In this document: positions 1 to 5,908 of the stretch, one piece after another
How the letters are laid out: each line of letters begins with the position of its first letter
Numbering within the stretch: the stretch's first letter is position 1
DNA from: a virus
Length of the DNA: 20,653 nucleotides
Reading direction: 5' to 3' (one strand)
IMG/VR virus record: IMGVR_UViG_3300035130_000011
Span: 1 to 20,653 of that record
Program-made: the position numbers and the translations under genes
The notes under the pieces: model-generated
The model's input: only the letters and a program-made list of their open reading frames with translations
Told to the model about the DNA's origin: nothing
The model's database searches: none

Positions 1-18
1 GGTAACACAGGTGGAAAC

Positions 19-240
19 ATGGAAAAAAGAGATGCGCATATTGTCATCGATGGCATTGGAGAGTTTGACGTTAAGCTTTCAGAGTTAACTATTGATATGG
101 AGGTTGATGTTAGCGCTCCTGAGTTCTGAAACGGGTTTTCTGAGGTAACTCCAACAGGTAGAAAGTTAGTAAAGCTATCCGGTGTTATTGTACATGATAA
201 CGGATTAGGTGACGCACAAAAGGTTGGCGACAAATGCTAA
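19..240 (+). pseudogene. small hypothetical protein interrupted by in-frame TGA
   Basis: An ATG at 19 follows AGGTGG (9-14). Its frame reads 36 codons and stops at TGA 127-129, but the same frame then continues open with protein-like composition (NGFSEVTPTGRKLVKL and on) to TAA at 238-240. No ATG, GTG or TTG lies in frame after the TGA, so the second half cannot start alone. The next gene's ATG (234) overlaps the TAA, as expected for a neighbour of an intact 73-residue gene ending at 240. The simplest reading is one codon (perhaps TGG) changed to TGA, making a pseudogene; a 36-residue product, stop readthrough or a sequence error are alternatives. The frame is also open upstream to the window edge. 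Family not recognised. Confidence 0.5.
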
Positions 241-314
241 CTTTTCTCAGCACATGGGCTGCACTAACCGCAACAGTATGCATTGCTGGTTATGTAATGG
301 ATGAGGGATGGTAA
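234..314 (+). CDS. 26-residue membrane peptide, hypothetical
   Basis: The reading frame starts at ATG 234, overlapping the last 7 bases of the preceding frame, and ends at TAA 312-314, one base before the next start. Residues 2 to about 20 are hydrophobic (FLSTWAALTATVCIAGYV) followed by a short acidic tail (MDEGW), so it could be a single-span membrane peptide. The ribosome site is weak (GGTTGG at 222-227); translation is probably coupled to the gene before it. It fills the space between two better-supported genes exactly, which is the main argument that it is real. Function unknown. Confidence 0.4.
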   Translation: MLTFLSTWAALTATVCIAGYVMDEGW

Positions 315-315
315 C

Positions 316-639
316 GTGAGCGAGATAAAGCGCATAACGGAAAAATCCAAGCAGCGCACGAAGGATGGGCGAGAAAACGCGTCTCTACGCAAGGACGATG
401 CATATGTTGTTGACCTAATTTATCTGCTAGAGGAATCCGTAAAAATAATAGATACGCTATGTGATCGTGGTGCTGCTGTTGGTAATGATGTGCTAACGGT
501 CGGTCAGCTTCATAGCATCATGGGCTCTATCGGAGACAAGAATCTTGAGGCGTATTTCATCGCCAAGATTAATGAGGGAATTGGTATTAGCCAAAAGCCT
601 GAGGTGCCGCTGATAGGTGAAGCCAGGATCAAGGGGTGA
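316..639 (+). CDS. hypothetical protein, 107 aa
   Basis: GTG at 316 is preferred to the in-frame ATG at 301 because GAGGG (303-307) lies 8 bases upstream of it and the previous gene stops at 314. The protein is hydrophilic and mostly helical in character: a basic N-terminus (EIKRITEKSKQRTKDGRE), a helical middle (DLIYLLEESVKIIDTLCDRG) and a segment LTVGQLHSIMGSIGDKNLE. No signal peptide or membrane span is visible. It sits among small genes left of the terminase, a place where phages often keep accessory or packaging-related genes. Family not recognised. Confidence 0.6.
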   Translation: MSEIKRITEKSKQRTKDGRENASLRKDDAYVVDLIYLLEESVKIIDTLCDRGAAVGNDVLTVGQLHSIMGSIGDKNLEAYFIAKINEGIGISQKPEVPLIGEARIKG

Positions 640-644
640 TGGTT

Positions 645-746
645 ATGGTTGGTAGGCCGACAAAATATTGCGATGAGCTGCTAGAGGCAGCAGGCTATGT
701 TGTGCGGCGAGATAACGCCATAAAACGAGGCCTTTGGTTTGGGTAA
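645..746 (+). CDS. 33-residue peptide with GRPTKY start, terminase-small-subunit-like N-terminus
   Basis: ATG 645 has AAGGGG (631-636) 8 bases upstream; an alternative ATG at 639 is too close to that site. The peptide opens MVGRPTKYCDELLEAAGYV. GRPTKY-x-x-EL is a common opening of phage small-terminase or helix-turn-helix packaging proteins, which are normally well over 100 residues, so this could be a decayed remnant or a free mini-protein. The frame closes at TAA 744-746. A separate, complete small terminase gene lies 300 bases downstream, so this would be redundant. Short length keeps confidence low. Confidence 0.4.
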   Translation: MVGRPTKYCDELLEAAGYVVRRDNAIKRGLWFG

Positions 747-933
747 AGTAATGGAATATCCGTGTGGGTATCAGAGCGATTATGTGTTTGATAGTGCGCA
801 TGAAGCGAGGCTACGTGATCGCTTGGATGAACTTGAAGAGATGGCAATGTCAGATGGATTTGGCGCAGATGAGTTTTTGGTGTGGTTAATAAAGGCAGCG
901 GCATCGCATGCTACAACTGGAGATGATATGTGA
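739..933 (+). CDS. hypothetical acidic protein, 64 aa (or 60 aa)
   Basis: Two starts are possible: TTG at 739, with GAGG (727-730) 8 bases upstream, or ATG at 751 with only a weak site. The first fits the overlap style of the region. The protein has an amphipathic, charged helix (EARLRDRLDELEEMAMSDGFG) followed by a more hydrophobic helix (ADEFLVWLIKAAA). No membrane span, signal peptide or known motif is seen. It overlaps the genes on both sides by a few bases, consistent with membership of the same operon. Function unknown. Confidence 0.5.
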   Translation: MGKVMEYPCGYQSDYVFDSAHEARLRDRLDELEEMAMSDGFGADEFLVWLIKAAASHATTGDDM

Positions 934-1064
934 TGCCAGCAGTAAGGCCGAATAAATACGCGCAACAAGATATAATCGACCGTGTTGTGCAGCACTTCAT
1001 CAGGCGCCTGCCTGTATGGAACGGCCCAACGTACAAGGATTGCAGAGATGGTTGCATCTGTTAA
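933..1064 (+). CDS. 43-residue hypothetical peptide
   Basis: ATG 933 overlaps the previous TGA by one base (TGATG), with GGAG (919-922) about 10 bases upstream. The product begins MPAVRPNKYAQQDIIDRVV, is basic and ends with three cysteines close together (CRDGCIC). Its last 17 bases overlap the start of the small terminase gene in another frame. Composition and spacing suggest a translated gene that may couple translation into the terminase, but no family is recognised and a chance frame cannot be excluded. Confidence 0.4.
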   Translation: MPAVRPNKYAQQDIIDRVVQHFIRRLPVWNGPTYKDCRDGCIC

Positions 1065-1512
1065 CGATGATGGATTAACCATCAAGCAAGAGGCGTTCGC
1101 ACGAGCGTATTTTGAGACTGGTAACGCTGCTGAGGCGTATCGAACTGCATACGACACAGAGCCAAACGCCATGGACTCTTGGATATATGTTGAGGCAAGC
1201 CAGCTTCTTGACCACCCTAAGATAACCACAAGGCTAAAACAGCTGCAGGAGGAGGCTAAAAAGCTTTCACTGTACACGGTTTCTCAGGCATACGATGAGC
1301 TAGAGGCCGCAAGATTGCTGGCGCACGGAGAGGCAAATCCATCTGCCGCCGTAAGCGCTATTAACTCAAAAATGAAGCTTTTCGGTTTAGAGCAACCAGC
1401 AAAAAAGCGTATTGAGCACACAAGTCCAGACGGCTCTATGTCTCCTGTATCGCCAGCAGATGTGACAAAAGAGGCGGTGGACGAATTGCGTAAATTGCTT
1501 GAGGGCGGTTAA
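1048..1512 (+). CDS. terS: terminase small subunit
   Basis: The predicted role is recognition of the phage packaging site and delivery of DNA to the large terminase. The 154-residue protein opens with LTIKQEAFARAYFETGNAAE and then AYRTAYDTEP, the arrangement of N-terminal DNA-binding helices seen in the Terminase_2-type small subunits. A charged helix (LKQLQEEAKKL) and a second helical block follow, the usual oligomerisation region. ATG 1048 is chosen because AAGGA (1035-1039) lies 8 bases before it; a GTG at 982 would add 22 unconvincing residues. Its stop shares one base with the start of the large subunit (TAATG), the canonical neighbour. Family assignment is by motif memory, not by search. 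Confidence 0.85.
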   Translation: MVASVNDDGLTIKQEAFARAYFETGNAAEAYRTAYDTEPNAMDSWIYVEASQLLDHPKITTRLKQLQEEAKKLSLYTVSQAYDELEAARLLAHGEANPSAAVSAINSKMKLFGLEQPAKKRIEHTSPDGSMSPVSPADVTKEAVDELRKLLEGG

Positions 1513-3077
1513 TGCTTCCAGCAATTGAGTGGGAAAATCTGACGCCAGCACATAGACTGGCATTGGCGGCGGCGGGCGAAGGTTCGCCGCTTGCGTTTGT
1601 ATCGTGCTGGTTCAACATCACTCAGGGGGAGAGTTTCCGCGCCAACTGGCATCATCATTATTATAGCTGGGCGGTCCAGCAGATGACCGAAGGAAAAGCA
1701 AGATGCATTGTGATAAACGTGCCGCCCGGATCTACAAAGACAGAGTTCTTTAGCATACACACGCCAGCATACTGTGCGGTCAAGTTCCCGAGGGTGCGAA
1801 TCCTAAATGGCTCATATTCCAAAGACCTAGTGGTCGAGAACAGCGAGCGAACTCGCGCACTTATCAAGAGCGATGAGTTCCAGGAGATGTACCCCTGTGA
1901 CATTGGGAAGGATAAAGCTGATAACTGGACCATCCTTAGAGATGGGAAGTCCGTGTTCCAGATGTTCAGTAGGTCCAACGGAGGACAAATCACTGGCGCC
2001 CGTGGTGGCTACATGATCGATGGATTCAGTGGGTATGTCGCTGCGGATGACTGGGACAAGCCGGATGACATGTTTTCCGATGCCAAGCGCAACAAGTCGC
2101 ACACTAGACTGGTAAACACGTTGCGATCTCGCCGCGCCATGAAGGCAGATGACAACGCTACTCCTATGCTGTTCATTCAGCAGCGACTCCATGTTGATGA
2201 CAGTTCCGCGTTCATTCTGTCTGGCGGCATGGGGATTAAGGTTGATCTACACATCAACATCCCTGCGCTCATAGATCGTGATTACATAGACACGTTACCT
2301 GATGTGATCCGTGAGAGGTGTATCCGTGACGTGTGCGGGTCGGAGCAGACAGATGGCAAATGGAGTTATTGGCCAGAGACAGAAGGTATACGAAACCTTC
2401 TAGATCTTCGTGATGCTCATCCGTACACTTTTCTCAGCCAATACATGCAGGCACCGGACACATTAGAGGGTGGGATCTTCACAGAAGGCGGTTTTCAGTA
2501 TTATGGCGATGATGAAGGCGCAGACCTTCCTGTGCCTCCGAAGTGGGAATACAGGTTCATCACGGCTGATACAGCGCAAAAGACGAACACATGGAATGAC
2601 TGGACGGTGTTCGCAGAATGGGGTGTATTCGAGGGTCGCATCTATCGGCTGAACTATCAGCGCGCACGGATGGAGGCCCCGCAACTTCGCCGCGACTTGG
2701 AAACGTTTATCAAGGCGTCATGGTCAAAGAATGGCGGCAGTGAAGGAAGTCTGCGCGCAGTGCTTGTCGAGGACAAGGTAAGCGGCACCGGGGTTATTCA
2801 AGAGGTCAAAGGAAAGGTGCCTCTGACAGTAACACCAGTGCAGCGGGAGAAAGATAAGCTAACTAGAGCACTCGATGCGCAGGGGCATCAGATGGCGGGC
2901 AAGGTTGTTTTACCGTATGGTGATCCGCAGAACTTTGAATTCGTTTCAGAGGTGGCCAGCTTTACGCCTGACGACACCCATAGATTTGACGACCAGACTG
3001 ATGTAATGATTGAAGCGATTGATTATGCTATAATCGGGCCGAAGCTTACGAGCAAACCAAGGATAAGGGCGCTGTGA
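1512..3077 (+). CDS. terL: terminase large subunit (packaging ATPase and nuclease)
   Basis: This is the motor that pumps DNA into the prohead and cuts it. The 521-residue length is typical. The ATPase half shows a Walker A-like loop VPPGSTKTE near residues 70-78 and a Walker B-like GYVAADD near 175-181. The C-terminal nuclease half (RNase H fold) starts at RFITADTAQK, with acidic candidates for metal binding at about D353, in VLVEDK near 421, and in DDQTDVM near 497. The region RGGYMIDGFSG and the QRLHVDD stretch also match large terminases. It follows the small subunit directly and its TGA overlaps the portal ATG by one base, so all three are probably translated together. Confidence 0.95.
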   Translation: MLPAIEWENLTPAHRLALAAAGEGSPLAFVSCWFNITQGESFRANWHHHYYSWAVQQMTEGKARCIVINVPPGSTKTEFFSIHTPAYCAVKFPRVRILNGSYSKDLVVENSERTRALIKSDEFQEMYPCDIGKDKADNWTILRDGKSVFQMFSRSNGGQITGARGGYMIDGFSGYVAADDWDKPDDMFSDAKRNKSHTRLVNTLRSRRAMKADDNATPMLFIQQRLHVDDSSAFILSGGMGIKVDLHINIPALIDRDYIDTLPDVIRERCIRDVCGSEQTDGKWSYWPETEGIRNLLDLRDAHPYTFLSQYMQAPDTLEGGIFTEGGFQYYGDDEGADLPVPPKWEYRFITADTAQKTNTWNDWTVFAEWGVFEGRIYRLNYQRARMEAPQLRRDLETFIKASWSKNGGSEGSLRAVLVEDKVSGTGVIQEVKGKVPLTVTPVQREKDKLTRALDAQGHQMAGKVVLPYGDPQNFEFVSEVASFTPDDTHRFDDQTDVMIEAIDYAIIGPKLTSKPRIRAL

Positions 3078-4396
3078 TGAAGTTACCGCGATTTCTACGC
3101 CGGGAAACGGCAGAGCAGAAGGCAAGCGCCGTTGGCGGTTATGTGGTGCAGCAAGGCCTGCCGGAGCCGCAGCTGACCAACAACACATACCGTGACTATT
3201 CGCGTGATGCTTACCAGAAAAACGTCATTGCGTTTCAGGCTATCGACAAGGTTGGTAGAGCTGCTGCGTCTGTTAAGTGGACATTCTGGCGCGGCGATAC
3301 TGAGGTAACAGACACACCGTTTGAGGAGCTTCTGACGCGGCCTAATCCTGTCATGTCGCAAGCGCAGTATATCCAGACGCTGGTCGGGTATTGGCTTCTG
3401 AGCGGGAACCGCTACCAAGAGCGCGTGATGGTTGGCTCTGAGCCGCGAGAGCTTTATCCCATTCGCCCTGACCGCATGAAGGTGACCCCAGGTTCAGATG
3501 GTCTGCCTGCCGGTTATCAGTTCGATGTAAATGGACGTAAGCACATTTGGGAAATGACGCGCCCAGATTTCGACTGCGACATCCTACACGAGCGCACGTT
3601 CAACCCGCTAGACGACTGGTATGGCATGTCGCCGCTTCAGGCTGGTACCACGGCTGTCGTCCAGCACAATAACGGCATGATGCTATCTGTTGCTCTGCTG
3701 CAAAACAGCGCCCGCCCATCTGGTGCTCTGGTTGTCCAGAAGGACGGAAGCGGTGCATATGGCTCATTGCCTGACGAGGAATACAACAGGCTAAAGTCAC
3801 AGCTAGAGGACCAATTCCAAGGCAGCGGGAATGCTGGCAGGCCGATGATTCTGGAAGGTGGTTTAGACTGGCGACAGATGGGCCTATCGCCTAATGACAT
3901 GGATATGCTGGACACACGCTATGCTGCGGCCCGTGATGTGTCTTTGGCTCTCGGTGTTCCACCACTGCTGCTGAACATCCCCGGTGATAGCACGTATTCG
4001 AACTACAAAGAGGCTCGCGGCGCATTCTGGGAGGATACAGTCATTCCGCTGTGTAAGCAGATCGCGGAAGGCTGGACGCAATGGCTTGGCCCGAAGTTTG
4101 GCAATATCGAGGTGCGGCCTGATTTCGATGACATCCCGGCTGTCGCCGAGAAGCGTCGTGAGATGTGGGACATGGCGGACAAGGCAACAGACCTGACGCT
4201 GAATGAGCGGCGTGAGATCAAGGGATATGAAGAGATCGAAGGCGGGGATACTATCTTCGTCAGCGCAAACCAGATCCCGCTCAGCGACGCCACCATGACG
4301 CCAAGTGCACAAGAGCCGCCCATGACAGCAGAAGAGGCTAAGGCCGTTGCCTATGGGTCCGTAGAGTTCGGAAGCAAGATCAAAGCGGTGAAGTGA
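3077..4396 (+). CDS. portal protein, HK97-type
   Basis: The portal forms the ring at the unique head vertex through which DNA enters and leaves. The 439-residue protein carries the HK97 portal family signatures: NVIAFQAIDKVGRAAASVKW in the N-terminal part, LLTRPNP, LSGNRYQERV, ELYPIRPDRM, and the loop region GALVVQKDG followed by GVPPLLLNIPGDSTYSNYKEA. ATG 3077 is favoured over GTG 3074 because it forms the TGATG overlap with the large terminase and AAGGG lies a few bases upstream (3064-3068). The C-terminus (MTAEEAKAVAYGSVEFGSK) is charged and low in complexity, usual for this family. Stop overlaps the next ATG. Confidence 0.93.
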   Translation: MKLPRFLRRETAEQKASAVGGYVVQQGLPEPQLTNNTYRDYSRDAYQKNVIAFQAIDKVGRAAASVKWTFWRGDTEVTDTPFEELLTRPNPVMSQAQYIQTLVGYWLLSGNRYQERVMVGSEPRELYPIRPDRMKVTPGSDGLPAGYQFDVNGRKHIWEMTRPDFDCDILHERTFNPLDDWYGMSPLQAGTTAVVQHNNGMMLSVALLQNSARPSGALVVQKDGSGAYGSLPDEEYNRLKSQLEDQFQGSGNAGRPMILEGGLDWRQMGLSPNDMDMLDTRYAAARDVSLALGVPPLLLNIPGDSTYSNYKEARGAFWEDTVIPLCKQIAEGWTQWLGPKFGNIEVRPDFDDIPAVAEKRREMWDMADKATDLTLNERREIKGYEEIEGGDTIFVSANQIPLSDATMTPSAQEPPMTAEEAKAVAYGSVEFGSKIKAVK

Positions 4397-4584
4397 TGAG
4401 CCAAATATTGATATACAAAATGTCTGCCATCAAGGATGACGGGACTGAGGTGGATTGCAGGTTTGCGGCTGACAGCAGTTGCCTTGAGTACTATTCCAAG
4501 GAGGCAAGAAACAGGCTTACAGCCAGGTACGGAAATAGCATAAAGAACTCAGACTTCCTTGTATTACCATTGGCGACAAATTGA
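4396..4584 (+). CDS. 62-aa hypothetical protein on an apparent inserted cassette
   Basis: ATG 4396 forms a TGATG overlap with the portal gene. The 62-residue product (start MSQILIYKMSAIKDDG; end NSDFLVLPLATN) resembles no family I recognise; it is a mixed-charge small soluble protein with two cysteines. The gene is bounded by 11-bp direct repeats exactly 186 bases apart. Removing one repeat unit would put the portal-adjacent ATG in frame with the downstream minor head gene, giving MSQILPRYLTG. The A/T-rich codons (ATA, AGA, AGG) differ from the structural genes on both sides. I infer a moron-like insertion that captured a resident start codon; comparison with related phages would decide it. 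Confidence 0.65.
   Translation: MSQILIYKMSAIKDDGTEVDCRFAADSSCLEYYSKEARNRLTARYGNSIKNSDFLVLPLATN
4400..4410 (+). repeat. direct repeat GCCAAATATTG, left copy
   Basis: This 11-bp sequence lies in the first codons of the 62-aa gene and recurs exactly at 4586-4596. The copies are 186 bases apart, a multiple of three, and bracket that gene. Confidence 0.8.
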
Positions 4585-4585
4585 G

Positions 4586-4596
4586 GCCAAATATTG
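4586..4596 (+). repeat. direct repeat GCCAAATATTG, right copy
   Basis: This is the second copy of the 11-bp repeat. Its last three bases are the TTG start codon of the minor head gene, and GAGG (4583-4586) just upstream supplies that gene's ribosome binding site. Confidence 0.8.
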
Positions 4597-5424
4597 CCAC
4601 GTTACCTTACAGGTCAGACGCGAGAACGTGAGGCGCAAATACAGCGTCGAATGCAGGCTGTCTTGGAACGGCAGTATCAGCGCGTGATAGCGGCAGAGAT
4701 CAGGCGGCAGATGGAGCAATACCTTGCTGCGTTTGAGCAGACCCGCTTTGTGCCTTCAGACACAGAGATGAATCTACGTCGCTTCACGGCTATCTATGCC
4801 GATATGACAGAGGCAAGCATTCGCACGTTTGGTATTCGTATCGTTGAACAGGGAAAGGCAATTGGAGAAATCGAGACAAAGCAGATCGAGGGCTTCGCTG
4901 CATTCTTTGCGCGCTTGGCTGCCGAGTGGATCGCGCAGGAGCTTATCCGCCGCAGGATCACCAGCGTCACAGAGACCACGCGAGAGCAGATCGTTTCTCA
5001 GGTGGCTAAGGGGCAGGAGCAAGGGCTAGGTGTAAGTGCCATCGCCAAGGCCATCAGGGACAAGATCCCGGGCCTTTCACGCTGGCGCGCTGCTGTTATC
5101 TCCCGCACAGAAACACATGCTGCCGCAAACTATGGCGCGCACGAGACGGCCAAAAGCACTGGGCTTGATCTAGTCAAGGAATGGGTATCTTTAGAAGATC
5201 ACCGCACCCGCGACTTTGGACAGGGTGACGGTGTTATTGATGAGTATGACCACAGGGCCATGGATGGACAAACTGTAGATATGAATCAGCCGTTCCAGAT
5301 GCCGCATATTACTGGTGATTTTGTGCAGTGTCAGTTCCCCGGCGATCCTTCACTGCCTGCTGCGGCGTCGATAAATTGCCGATGTGCATCTGTCCAAGCG
5401 GTTAAGGACTTTCTTGACGGCTGA
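4594..5424 (+). CDS. minor head (head morphogenesis) protein, SPP1 gp7 / Mu F-like
   Basis: These proteins bind the portal vertex and assist head assembly, and some are injected with DNA. The first 150 residues are helical and rich in Arg, Gln and Glu (REREAQIQRRMQAVLERQYQ). The conserved domain is C-terminal: ISRTETHAAANYGAHE near residues 168-183, KEWVSLEDHRTRDF near 195-208, DHRAMDGQTV, and the final INCRCASV, all hallmarks of the SPP1 gp7 family. The start is a TTG with GAGG (4583-4586) 7 bases upstream; the first in-frame ATG would remove 19 residues. The TTG probably replaced an ancestral ATG now used by the preceding small gene. It ends 5 bases from the stop of a gene on the other strand. 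Confidence 0.9.
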   Translation: MPRYLTGQTREREAQIQRRMQAVLERQYQRVIAAEIRRQMEQYLAAFEQTRFVPSDTEMNLRRFTAIYADMTEASIRTFGIRIVEQGKAIGEIETKQIEGFAAFFARLAAEWIAQELIRRRITSVTETTREQIVSQVAKGQEQGLGVSAIAKAIRDKIPGLSRWRAAVISRTETHAAANYGAHETAKSTGLDLVKEWVSLEDHRTRDFGQGDGVIDEYDHRAMDGQTVDMNQPFQMPHITGDFVQCQFPGDPSLPAAASINCRCASVQAVKDFLDG

Positions 5425-5429
5425 TCTAG

Positions 5430-5579
5430 CTACAGTAGCAAAACAGCGTATATCGCAAAGCATGCCGCGAACGGAGTTGCCTTCCATATTTTCCCACATC
5501 TGAGGTAATGCATTGCCACGCCAAATGATGTTCCGAAAGCGAACCATTGGGCCTCGTGTGAGGCGATAATGTCTATCAC
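5430..5579 (-). CDS. 49-aa hydrophobic small protein, second gene of reverse-strand pair
   Basis: This minus-strand frame starts at GTG (5579-5577), overlapping the TGA of the upstream 68-aa gene as GTGA, and ends at TAG (5432-5430). The product begins MIDIIASHEAQWFAFG and has two hydrophobic stretches, roughly residues 12-25 and 36-49, the second ending FAIYAVLLL at the C-terminus, so it may be membrane-bound. It has no clear ribosome site of its own; the 4-base overlap implies translational coupling. It fills the space up to 5 bases from the convergent minor head stop. Hydrophobic small phage proteins include superinfection-exclusion factors and holin-like proteins, but nothing here selects one. 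Below the usual length cut-offs for gene callers. Confidence 0.55.
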   Translation of the reverse strand: MIDIIASHEAQWFAFGTSFGVAMHYLRCGKIWKATPFAACFAIYAVLLL

Positions 5580-5782
5580 AGCGGCGCGCCAAGCTGACGC
5601 GAGATACTTTCGACCTGCTCATCTGTTAGTTCAATCTCAACAGTGGCAAATTCGTTCGCTACAGTTAGCGTGTAACCTTTTGAAGAAGTATTTGGTAAAG
5701 TCCTGACATCGCCATTACTGTCCTCTTTAGTTACGTCAACAAGATTCAGGCCATCAATGGTAATTACTGCATTCGGATTCAT
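5576..5782 (-). CDS. 68-aa hypothetical protein, first gene of reverse-strand moron-like pair
   Basis: This gene runs against all others in the window. Its ATG (5782-5780) has a full consensus ribosome site, AAGGAGGT, 6 bases upstream, stronger than most late genes here. The acidic product begins MNPNAVITIDGLNLVDVTKE and looks beta-rich, with a C-terminal helix (LTDEQVESISRQLG). No membrane span or known motif is seen. The DNA is visibly more A/T-rich than the head genes around it. It sits between minor head protein and protease, an interval normally empty in this type of phage. A separate promoter, opposite strand and different composition fit a moron expressed independently of lytic growth, perhaps in the lysogen; that role is inference. 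Confidence 0.8.
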   Translation of the reverse strand: MNPNAVITIDGLNLVDVTKEDSNGDVRTLPNTSSKGYTLTVANEFATVEIELTDEQVESISRQLGAPL

Positions 5783-5788
5783 GGCAGT

Positions 5789-5796
5789 ACCTCCTT
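5789..5796 (-). promoter_or_regulatory. strong ribosome binding site AAGGAGGT
   Basis: On the minus strand AAGGAGGT lies 6 bases before the ATG of the 68-aa gene. It is a complete anti-16S match and is the best evidence that this reverse-strand frame is translated. Confidence 0.8.
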
Positions 5797-5798
5797 AG

Positions 5799-5828
5799 AT
5801 TATCATAGTATGCCATGCGTTCGTGCAA
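5799..5828 (-). promoter_or_regulatory. candidate sigma70 promoter for the reverse-strand gene pair
   Basis: Reading leftward, TTGCAC (5828-5823) is followed after 18 bases by GATAAT (5804-5799); the overlapping TATGAT (5807-5802) is another possible -10. The leader would be very short, placing the ribosome site near the RNA 5' end. The -35 matches the consensus only in its first three bases, so this is a candidate only. Confidence 0.4.
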
Positions 5829-5852
5829 TCCAAAACACTAAACCAGTAGACT

Positions 5853-5880
5853 TTGCAACTTTACATAGCCGTGCTATAGT
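5853..5880 (+). promoter_or_regulatory. promoter P1 for protease and capsid genes
   Basis: TTGCAA (5853-5858), a 16-base spacer and TATAGT (5875-5880), with TG one base before the -10 (extended -10). The spacer holds an inverted repeat ATAGC-CGT-GCTAT (5865-5877). The same layout, including the surrounding CTTTGCAACTTT, recurs before the tail tube gene. Transcription would start near 5887, about 22 bases before the protease ATG. Confidence 0.65.
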
Positions 5881-5882
5881 CC

Positions 5883-5897
5883 TGCAAAGTTTGCAAA
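5883..5897 (+). promoter_or_regulatory. operator-like palindrome at P1 start site
   Basis: TGCAAA-G-TTTGCA (5883-5895) is a perfect 6-1-6 palindrome, overlapping the 8-bp palindrome TTTGCAAA (5890-5897). It covers the expected +1 of P1, a typical repressor position. It also forms an inverted pair with TTTGCAACTTT over the -35. Confidence 0.5.
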
Positions 5898-5908
5898 CCG
5901 AGGCGCAA

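Noticed and set aside
5429-5439. GCTAC-A-GTAGC palindrome between convergent stops as a terminator.
   Set aside because: A one-base centre cannot form a hairpin loop without losing most of the stem, and no U tract follows on either strand.
5350-5622. Minus-strand 90-codon frame overlapping the reverse gene pair.
   Set aside because: Arg/Ser-rich, starts inside the 68-aa gene and runs into the minor head gene; the 49-aa frame uses the gap better and has the GTGA overlap.
5810-5908. Upstream extension of the protease frame to an earlier ATG.
   Set aside because: It would place P1 inside the gene, lacks a ribosome site, and the family motif begins at 5909.
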